NCBI GenBank assembly: GCA_010093485.1 | Contig: MU001498.1 | Coordinates: 797,697 to 861,696, forward strand | Origin: Karstenula rhodostoma CBS 690.94 | Lineage: Eukaryota; Ascomycota; Dothideomycetes; Pleosporales; Didymosphaeriaceae | DNA: 64,000 bases | Reading direction: 5' to 3' | Shown here: one piece after another, positions 22,398-31,078 of the stretch | Position numbering within the stretch: position 1 is the first letter of the stretch | Layout: each line of letters begins with the position of its first letter | Translations under genes and position numbers: made by a program | Notes under the pieces: generated by a model | Told to the model about the DNA's origin: nothing | What the model saw: the letters and a program-made list of their open reading frames with translations, nothing else | Databases searched by the model: none

Positions 22398-24005
22398 ATG
22401 GAAGCAGTCACAAGTAGGTCCAATACTACTGATGAAATGTGAAGGCACATATTAATCGCGCCCAGACAAGTTGCAACAAGTGCTCGGTGGTGGGGCTTCC
22501 ACCAGCAACCAGTCAGTGCAAAATGTTGAGATGTACTTTTGAGTATCACAACTAATCGTACTGCAGCTCAGTTCTCCTACTCGGTGCTGGATTCGTGTAA
22601 GAACAATCACATCTTCACTTTCGCCAAATTTCCTAACATCCTGAAGCACGCGGCCCACAGCTGAGGTCCTGGGAAACTCTGGCGTCAAAGTCACAGTCGC
22701 CTGCAGGACACTCGAGAAGGCACAGGCTTTGGCCAAGGGCATCAGCAATGCCTCTGCCATCAGCGTATGAGAGGTCTTCAATCATGCTTGTTCTCCAGCT
22801 AACATCGTCAGCTCGATGTTTCCAACGACGAGGCTCTTGATGCGGAAGTGGCCAAGGTGGACCTCGTCATCAGCTTGATCCCATACACCTACCACGCGAC
22901 GGTCATCAAATCCGCCATCCGCCAGAAGAAGAATGTTGTCACAACCTCCTACGTCTCGCCTGCGATGGAGGAGCTCGATGCTCAATGCAAGGAGGCCGGC
23001 ATCACCGTCTTCAACGAGATTGGTGTCGACCCCGGTGTTGACCATCTCTCCGCCGTCATCACCATCGACGATGTCCACAAGGCTGGCGGCAAGATTATTT
23101 CCTTCAAGTCATACTGCGGTGGTTTGCCCGCGCCCGAGGCATCAGACAACCCGCTCGGATACAAATTCTCGTGGAGCTCGCGCGGCGTGCTGCTTGCCCT
23201 GCGCAACCAGGCCAAGTATTGGCAGGACGGCAAAGTCAAGGAGGTCCAGGGCCCCGAGCTGATGGCAGAGGCCAAGCCCTACTTCATCTACCCCGGTTTC
23301 GCCTTCGTCGCGTACCCTAACCGGGACTCCACACCCTACAAGGAGCGCTACCTGATCCCCGAGGCACAGACCATTATTCGTGGTACTCTGCGATATGGTG
23401 GCTTCCCAGAGTACATCAAGACGCTCGTGGACATCGGCTTCCTCGTAGAGGACCCCAAGGACTTCCTCAAGGAGGGCTCCAAGCTTTCCTGGAGGGAGGC
23501 CACCGCTCAGATTGTCGGCGCCAAGGGCGACAAAGAAGAAGACATCGTCTGGGCCATTAGCTCGCGCGCCAAGTTCTCCTCCACCGAAGAGAAGGACCGC
23601 ATCCTTAACGGCCTCCGTTGGCTCGGTCTCTTCTCCGACGACAAGATTACGCCCCGTGGTAACTCGCTCGACACCCTCTGCGCGACGCTCGAGGAGAAGA
23701 TGCAGTACGAGGAAGGCGAACGTGACATGGTCATGCTGCAGCACAGGTTTGAAATCGAGAACAAAGACGGCAGTAAGGATGTTCGCACCGAGACGCTCGT
23801 CGACTACGGTGACCCCAACGGCTACTCATCCATGGCTAAGCTGGTCGGTGTGCCGTGTGCGATTGCTGTGCAGCAGGTGCTTGACGGCACCATCTCCAAG
23901 AAGGGCGTGCTGGCGCCTATGGACCCCGAGATCTGCAGGCCGTTGATGAAGATCTTGGAGGACAAGTACGACGTTCGCTTCAAGTCGAAAACCATCAGAC
24001 AGTAG
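22398..24005 (+). CDS. LYS9: Saccharopine reductase (NADP+, L-glutamate-forming)
   Basis: Four exons: 22398-22413, 22572-22596, 22647-22764 and 22812-24005 (450 aa, the usual length). The first two exons are tiny (16 and 25 nt); the frame runs MEAVT-ILLLGAGFV-TRPTAEVL, giving the Rossmann nucleotide-binding loop LLLGAGFV. Later landmarks are DLVISLIPYTYH, GVDPGVDHL and PGFAFVAYPNRDS. The enzyme joins aminoadipate semialdehyde to glutamate to make saccharopine, the penultimate step of the fungal aminoadipate lysine pathway, in the cytosol. Intron 1 (159 nt) is three times longer than the others and contains a GTGGTGG...TCCACCA hairpin; whether it too is introner-derived is unclear. Confidence 0.96.
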
Positions 24006-24313
24006 AACGTCGGTGGAATGGCCGAAGCGATTAGCAAGAAAGTCGCGGGAGACCGCAGTATGATGGGTTGGATGGGTTGGACGTTCGCTTCAAGTGGTCT
24101 ATCATTCCGCAGGCTTAGAGCGTAAATAAAACAATCTCATCAACTCCTTTACATCACAATCTCTGTGTATGCATTTTGAGAACAGGGAACAGCTTTATAC
24201 ATGTATGCCAAAGCACATTAACCGGTTAGGGTATGTTACCAACCTTCCGCCCCACCCTTGTGATCAAGCCGTGTCTCATGCCATCATAATTCATGACTAA
24301 CGCGCGCACTCCC
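24006..24313. other. Convergent LYS9/GET4 3' region
   Basis: 308 bp between the two stop codons, holding both 3' ends. A phrase GGACGTTCGCTTCAAGT-like at 24080 repeats coding sequence of the LYS9 end (23967-23985), so a short tandem duplication followed the gene. Confidence 0.5.
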
Positions 24314-25376
24314 TCAATCAAGACCTGCCACGGGCGGCTTCTTTGCCTTTGACGCTCCGCCGCCCATCCCGCCACCGAACATACTGCCAAGCATATCGAA
24401 CATAGGATTTCCTTGCCTCGGGATCTTGATGCCAAAGTACATCTCCCCGATCGTATCGAGCGCTTCGGTCCAATTCACATCCTTCAGATGGCTCGCATAG
24501 TGGCTCTTCAGTTGCCTGAACAGACTCGGATCACCGCGCTCGACTGCCAGCAAAAGTAGTCCAAGAAAGTTCAACAGCGGTAGTGAGGGGTAGACGCGCA
24601 GGTCGGATGACTTTGTGGAGACTTCTTGTGTTGTAAGGGAGGGGTTTCTCGCAAGGTACGACGTGAAAAGGAGAAAGTACTTGTTTGCGGCGCGCAGGTT
24701 GCCGGCGAGGAGGTAAGGGAGTGTGCCGCGGGCGGCGTATAGGGGCGCGGTGTGCGAGTCGTCGGAGGTGTACCAGGAGTACTCTAGGCCTGCGAGTGCT
24801 TCGGGAGAGTCTTTGGTGCCGATGATGAGGTGTCGCTCTGCATCGTAGGGTTGGAGATCTGTAACCGTTAGCATGCGCAGATGGGTGGTTCACTGAGACA
24901 TGTACGCACCTTCAGCGTAGAGCGTCCCCGCCACATGATGGATCTCTGGGTCGCCCGCGGGATACTCGCCCCATTTCGCGCTCCACCCCACCGTCTCGTT
25001 CACGAACTTCTTCCGTGTAGGCTCGTTCTTGGGAAACGCGCGCAGCAAGCTCAGAAGCTTCCCCTTGCTCCCCGCATCCGGCTTCGTCTCGCTTTTGTGG
25101 AATACCTCAAGCAGGAAGATGCACAGGTCGCCGCCGGAGCCGCCCTGCCCGGCTTGCAAGAGCGACTGCGCGCCCCGGAAGAGGATGTCGGTGGCAGCTT
25201 CCCAGTTGGAGGCCTTGACGTAGCGCGCGGCGATGACGCGGAGCTGCTGGTGGGCTTCGTAGAACTGGCCCTCTGCGATCCTGCAGGGTGTCAGTATGCT
25301 CGTGCGGGGGATTTGGTTGGGGCAAGAACTACTTTTCCTGCTGGCGCTGGATCGTCTTGTCTATCTTGGAAGACAT
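24314..25376 (-). CDS. GET4: GET4, tail-anchored protein targeting factor
   Basis: Three exons: 25376-25333, 25280-24910 and 24858-24314 (319 aa). The split codons at both 51-52-nt introns restore the frame (QEK-IAEGQFYEAHQQLR; LYAE-DLQPYDAE). It is an alpha-solenoid with the family's ASNWEAATDILFRGAQSLLQAGQGGSGGDL passage near the N-terminus and a Gly-rich C-terminal end (GSMFGGGMGGG). Yeast Get4 forms a complex with Get5 and bridges Sgt2 to the ATPase Get3 in delivery of tail-anchored proteins to the ER; assigned here by homology. Confidence 0.93.
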
Positions 25377-26728
25377 GGCTGGAGGAGGCGGGTGGGTGCA
25401 ATGCGGCGGAAAGGTGTAGCGGCAGTGTTGATGTGCGTGAGCTTCAGGTGGGTTGGTGCCGCCGAATGACGCACGGTTTTCGGTACGTGCGCAACAGTTC
25501 GAGAGCTTGTGCCAGAATACATCACAACCTTATACGCAACTTCTTCGCGACACATGCATCTTAAATCTATGGTTCTTGAACCCAAATCGTACATTTATAC
25601 AGCACGTTCATGCCATCATCGGCCAGTTGATGTCGTGGTGCAGCTAGTGACCACGACCAGTTGACGCGTCTCCCCGCGTCCCCAACCGCGACCACGCGCA
25701 GTGCATTGCCTCCCGATTCATCAGCCTACCAGATGCCTCTCAAATGACCACTCTAATTATATGAACACTTCCACGCCACATCTGCCCGCAGTCTCGACAC
25801 GTGTCTTTACCCTCACCTTTGCATATCCACAATCGGCCCATATTCTCAATTCCCGCCACGCCAAGGAACTTTCGCTCCTTGGACGTAAGAAGAAACATCA
25901 TGCTGAGCTCGAATAGGCTCTGGAAAAAGCTCGCCATAAGTTCCAATGCTGCAGCAGGATTTCCAGAGAAGGATTCGCAGACAACAAGAGCTCCTGTCAG
26001 CATCCGTTGATCTTATCATCGTGATGGTCCTAACGACTAGTTATCATTTGCTGGGCAGTTTCTCCTAGACATACATGTGTCGCAGTTACACTGATTTCCC
26101 GCTAACTGTACCAAATGGGTCGCTTGAGCTGTTGCCTCTATTCGAGGTACAGTAGCCACACCACTAGGGAGCATCTGGCCAACTGCATACGAATACGAGA
26201 TGAGAACACATCGTCAGGTTCTGCCATCGCCATCTTGAATCTATATATGTAGATGTGCAAGCCAAGTCATGTTTTTTGCATGCATTCTTTCCACTCATTG
26301 GCTCAGCCGCCGGATAATCATACCTGGATGCGGGCCCCAGCGGCTTGGTTCGGTGGTCAGCTTACCGACAAACTCTAATTTTAACTCGGGACCACGATAT
26401 GTTTTGCTATATCTCCGTGTGTGCAGTAAGTGCAGGGTGTGGTCGATTTTTAGGTACAGCCAACCAATTAACGACCCTCGAAGGCCCGCCGTAGATCGTG
26501 GCTGACCAAAGATCCCTACGCTGCGACCTGCTCTCCTGAAAGTTACTTGTTGTCGCCCCCGTCATATCTCGTGTAGAACATCAAAAATACCCTCTCGCTC
26601 GGCAACCTTGACCAGAACATGGAGACCTTGGCTCGGTCCCGTTATAAAGGTTGATAAACTCTCCTTGAGCGTGCGATGTTTCAGTTGTCGCTCCTTTAGA
26701 CTAGGTTCTTTTCTTCGCTTCAATTGCA
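25377..26728. other. Intergenic, no gene seen
   Basis: AT-richer than the flanking genes. No gene-like frame or RNA gene. It contains the promoter of the membrane protein gene at its right end; a CT-rich stretch (CTAGGTTCTTTTCTTCGCTTC) lies just upstream of that start. Confidence 0.45.
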
Positions 26729-29240
26729 ATGGCTGAACTCGATGATCGCTTCGTCAAACGAGGGTATTGGATCGACTGGAGCAAGGGTTCCATCATGGGC
26801 CAGACTTACACTGTGGACGCCCAAACTGGTAAGATACTCCCCGGTACAAAGTCGCTATGTCTTAGGCATGGTAGCTTCGTACATCAACCCACTTTTGTGA
26901 CTCAGCTGACTTTGTACCCGCAAGTATAGGCACGCTCATCGTCGCAGTTCTTACTATTCTGGCATCGGTGGCAACTGCACAGTTATGGAGCCTACTCATA
27001 TTTGTGCTCCATCAGGCCCGAGCGCACAGAATGGCCTCGGAAGGTCTGTTCTGGCAGCAACAAGCTCTCCTCCGGACAATGCCAACACCAACGGCGTTTC
27101 TGGCAGACTCCTTCAAGTTATCCTGGGCGTGGAGGTCGAAAATCAAACACTCCCTCCTTCGGTCGCTACCGGTTTTGGCATTCGCTTTTTTCTTTACGAT
27201 CGGATCGATTGCCGGCGGTATCTCCACGAGTTATGCTGTCGACAATTCGAACATTGAAGTGCTGGTGGATAGCCCTTTCTGTGGGCGTATCAACAACACC
27301 AAGGTTTTCTCGGGAAACCAACAGGGTGTTAGCGTACTTGCTACACATGGCGATTCGATCCAGTCATACGCAACGAACTGCTATCAGAACAGTTCTTCGC
27401 TCCCAGCAGTGTGCCGAAACACCTTCCACCTACCGAACATTCCCTTCAGTGCCGAACCTGCGGCATGTCCTTGGAATGATACCATGTGCAGCGGCGAGAG
27501 TTCACCTGCGGTCGTCATGGATTCAGGCCTCCTGGATATAAGGACTCATTTTGGCCTGAACATTGCGGAGAAGGACACAGTCAAGCTCCGTCGAAGGACA
27601 ACTTGCAATGTCCTGCCACGGGAAGGCCATGTATTCAAGAGACCTGCTGACTACCTGAATCGTGGAAACCCGGCTGAGCGGTGGACACTCGAGTATGGTT
27701 CGTGGAAAGGGGTGCCCGATTATCAGCGTCCCGAGGTCACATTCAATGTGCCATCTGTACTCGTTGAACATCAAATGTCCTATTACACAACGTAAGCATC
27801 CCCCAATGACCACCGGGGGTGCAGGATAAACTCGGACACCTTTACACAGACGACGTCGCCAAAAGTGTCCGGATTTTCCCTGCGCCCACTGTGCACGGTA
27901 CACCAGTGGACTTTTCTGATTCCATCTCTATACAGCGCCATGATGTCCTACATCCACGGGGATCAAGTCAGCAGCTTCATCAATCCCCTCCCAGAGATGA
28001 ACCGCACAGACGCAGATGTAGCCCTCATCTCCGTATGGGCCAACGCCGTCGTCTACGAAAAGCCCGTCGACGACCGCCTCTTCGCAGCCCATCGCGTCGA
28101 AATGCGCCAACAGTCCTCGGGCAAAAACAAAACAATCTACTGGTCCGATTACTACGCAGGCGTAGTCGGCTGTGCCCAACAGGTGAGCCTCATGCCCCAA
28201 AATGGGCGCAGAGAAAGATCGGACACTTTGGTAACGTCTGCTGTAAAAGTGTCCGAACTCACCCTGCAACCCACATCCCCTCCACCGAAACCGTCTCTAA
28301 CACCTCCCAGTTACAATTATGCTACCCCCGCGCCGACAAAGAAGACTTCTGCACCCCCCTCGGCCCCAGCCCCGCCCCCAACACCCCCACCACCGCCTAC
28401 CCCGACGCCACACCCCTCCAATCCTCCATCCTCACCCTCCTCCAATCCATATCCCGCGTAATAGACACGAACCGCAGCCCCCAGCTCGGCAACCTGCGCG
28501 CCAGCAAAGCTCTCATGGTCGGCATATCCCCCGGGCTCGCCTCGGACCAGTGGATCCGCGAAGTCACCGCCTGGGAGTCCTTCGTCTGGACCGGCTACCA
28601 AACGCTGCTCAGCGCGTCCGTCATCGGGCCCAGCGTCTTCGACACAGAAGGCGATACCTACCGCGATGAGCCGGCTAGTGTGGGGGACAAGATGTTTTGC
28701 CAGAGCCTGCGGATGCGGAAGGCGGGTGGGTTTGCGAACGTAAACGTCTTCGCGCTTGTCTTCTTGACTACCGTCGCTGCGATTGTCACGTTCCTCAATA
28801 TTTTCATTCTGAGGGTTTGTATCTTTCTGTCGAGGTTTAGGAAGGCGCTTGCGCCGCGGATTGAGCGCTGGGTTCAGGATGGTGTGTTTCAGTTGCAGAG
28901 GAGGGCGTTTGATGCGCAGGGGGAGGGGCGGTGGGTGGATTTGGAGAAGGAGATTCCGGTTACGAGGGAGAGGGAGATGTTGGGTGAGCTGCGTGATGGG
29001 TCACATGCTGTTAAGGAGAAGAAGAGCGTGGGGAGTCTTGAGACAGAGGAGTCGGGCGGCCATGGTGTGAAGGGGAAGGATGCTAGGGAGGATGAGGATG
29101 AGGATGAGGATGAGATGCAGGAAGAAGTCGACTGGAGCAGGTTTAGGGTAAGCGTTGGGCGTGTGGATACGAGTGCCACGCTTGTTGATGGGGATCCCGG
29201 AGAGGCGAAAGTCAAGAAGGATGGGGAGAGAAGATTATAG
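26729..29240 (+). CDS. Fungal multi-pass membrane protein, function unknown
   Basis: Four exons: 26729-26828, 26930-27791, 27936-28182 and 28311-29240 (712 aa). Membrane segments: about 35-60 (IVAVLTILASVATAQLW...), about 98-120 (LPVLAFAFFFTIGSIAGG) and about 548-573 (VFALVFLTTVAAIVTFLNIF). Between the second and third lies a large, probably extracellular domain with several Cys and N-glycosylation sequons (NNT, NSS, NDT, NRT). The C-terminal cytosolic tail is highly charged with an acidic run near 665. This layout is common in Pezizomycotina proteins of unknown function. All three introns are long (101, 144 and 128 nt) against ~50 nt elsewhere, and all look like introner-like insertions. Confidence 0.85.
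26829..26929 (+). mobile_element. Introner-like intron, family A, copy 2
   Basis: First intron of the membrane protein gene: donor GTAAGA, acceptor GTATAG. GGTACAAAGTC near the left end is complementary to GACTTTGTACC near the right end. It is 101 nt long, the same as the transporter-pseudogene intron at 14270-14170 (minus strand), and aligns to it without gaps at about 88% by eye. The host genes are unrelated, so the intron sequence itself has moved. Confidence 0.85.
27792..27935 (+). mobile_element. Introner-like intron, family B, reverse orientation
   Basis: Second intron of the membrane protein gene (144 nt). It contains a 71-nt core at 27817-27887 with ~23-nt terminal inverted repeats (left arm ending TCGGACAC, right arm starting GTGTCCGG). 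The reverse complement of the core aligns along its whole length to the core in the next intron (28204-28272). Donor GTAAGC, acceptor ATACAG. Confidence 0.8.
28183..28310 (+). mobile_element. Introner-like intron, family B, forward orientation
   Basis: Third intron of the membrane protein gene (128 nt). Its core at 28204-28272 begins GGGCGCAGAGAAAGATCGGA and ends in a complementary arm (GTGTCCGAACTC...CTGCAACCC). It matches the inverted core of the preceding intron. Donor GTGAGC, acceptor CCCAG. Confidence 0.8.
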
Positions 29241-29896
29241 CCTTCCTGTCTGCATGCTAGAATCAATTAAGCTCCGGCTTTATCTCGAATTCTTTTTGTT
29301 TATACTCCAGCCCGTGTGAAGGCTAGAGAAAATTATTAATTTACCGGCGCCCTAAAATCTTAAATATTTCCGCCAAAAACCATGTCTTCGCTGTTAACGG
29401 CTATGAGTCCAATCGCTGCACCGCAGCTCAGGATCAGCCCCCCCTTCAAGAAGACTGCACTTAAGTCACGAGATCTACAATTAGAAATTTTCTTTGTACT
29501 AAAAGTCTTTCTTTCCGTCCGTTTCCTTTTCGAACGGAATTCTCTCATCGCCCCCAGTACGATATGATAACCAGAACACTTTTTCCATTCTGACATACTG
29601 CTGTTCCGTTCCAATATCACACGTCGCAAGGGTTGGTGTCGCGCTCGATTCGCCCGCTCGGCCGGCACCGCTGCGTCATTTGCCGACGCAAGTGCTTACC
29701 CCTCCATTCCCCACCGTCGCAAAAATGCCCCACCTCGCAGCTGAAGATGACACCTATACTCATTGCCTACCCTTCTGGTCCTGTTCTCGTTGCTCTGGCG
29801 TTTCTAACTGCATTATATATAGGTAAAGGGAGAATCTGTCATCGTTCTCAGAATGATAACAAAAAAAAAAATCCACCCCCGAGTGGTAATATCTCA

Positions 29897-29988
29897 GCGG
29901 CTATAGTTTAGGGGTAGAATTGAAGCTTCCCATCGTATTGTCCATGGCGAGTTTGCTTCAGGCTCGGGTTCGAGTCCCGATGGCCGCA
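29897..29988 (+). tRNA. tRNA-Gly (anticodon CCC) with intron
   Basis: A full cloverleaf can be drawn. Acceptor stem GCGGCTA pairs with TGGCCGC (one G-T), with discriminator A at 29988. D-loop AGGGGTAG (A box). Anticodon stem GAAGC pairs with GCTTC and loop TTCCCA carries the CCC anticodon. TCGGG/CCCGA forms the T stem around TTCGAGT (B box). An intron of about 21 nt (about 29933-29953) interrupts the anticodon loop after position 37, the canonical site. A TTTTT Pol III terminator follows at 29990-29994. Without the intron the length is 71 nt, as usual for Gly. Confidence 0.95.
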
Positions 29989-29994
29989 ATTTTT

Positions 29995-30660
29995 GGTATC
30001 GGGGGGAGGTCCTCCCGAACACACACACCCGTACCCCCGGATTATCCGGGTTTCTTTTTGCCTGCGTATGATAGGGAGCTTAGCGTAGCATTTAGACACA
30101 GAAAGAGAGTCCTGGCATCAATGTGTGAGCTCGTGGCTCGAAAAATTGGGCTTAAAGGGATGGTAAGAGGGGTGCGGATGACGATTCCCCCCGACCATCC
30201 CCAAATTATCAGGGTTTCTTTTTACATGCGTACGATAGGTAGTTTAGATTTTCCTTTAAACATAGATAGATAGCTCTGGCACCAATGCGTGGACTTGAGG
30301 ATCGAAAATCGAGCGCAAGGGGGATGATGGTAAGAGCAACACGGATGAGCGCCGCGAAACCTACTACATGTTACCTGCACTTTTATCTGCCTGTATTCAT
30401 CTGCACAAGACCAATGTTCCAAAGACAAAACGCAAAGAGGAAAAGTTGGCAGGCGATTTACTGGCTGTGGTACGTACCTACTATTTTTCTCGGGATCGAA
30501 GAACACGGCAAATCACACGCACGTCATGTTAGCAACCACCAACTACTCTGCGTTCCTTGACTTAAACAAATGGTTACTATACTTCACGGAATAGAGGAAT
30601 ATGGTAAAGCACACGTACGTCATGCTGTCAACCACGTTATTTAACTTCAATAAACAGCTA
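29995..30660. repeat. Duplicated sequences downstream of tRNA-Gly
   Basis: Two diverged direct copies of ~150 bp lie at about 30042-30185 and 30198-30345, sharing the order TTATC(C/A)GGGTTTCTTTTT, GCGTA(T/C)GATAGG, CTGGCA(T/C)CAATG, AAAAAT(T/C)G and GATGGTAAGAG. A second pair of ~42 bp follows at about 30498-30540 and 30595-30637 (CACGCACGTCATGTTAGCAACCACC versus the diverged second copy). Substitutions between copies are largely transitions. Most of 30.0-31.0 kb is otherwise AT-rich, with no gene seen. Confidence 0.6.
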
Positions 30661-31078
30661 CCTACTATTTTAATCACGACCCACGCCGTTGATTTCTGCA
30701 GAGAAACGAGAACAAAAAGATATATTTATCGCGTGGAGTACAAAATTGATCACAAAAAGATGTCTCCCCTAGCTGATAGCTCAAAAACAGACACGGTATC
30801 GGATTTGGTATTCCTCGCATCACGGCAGATGATAAGATACTGCCGGAACGCGCGAAGTGGCCATGCGATGAGATAGGTATGGACTAGGCGCTTGTATGAT
30901 GGTCCATCATCCTAGGAAAAAACATTCAGGTGAATGTAACAAGAAAGAAATAACGAAAGGAAAACACATGCCAATCAGAAGGACCAGGTATATTAATAAT
31001 CGTGCATTGTCATACGGCGCTACTACATACTGGGACCCTATCCTATGTGTCTACGGCATATCAAAAACCTCACCACCA

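Noticed and set aside
23142..23744. 200-codon minus-strand frame in LYS9
   Set aside because: Lies antisense to the conserved LYS9 coding sequence and has no recognisable protein features.
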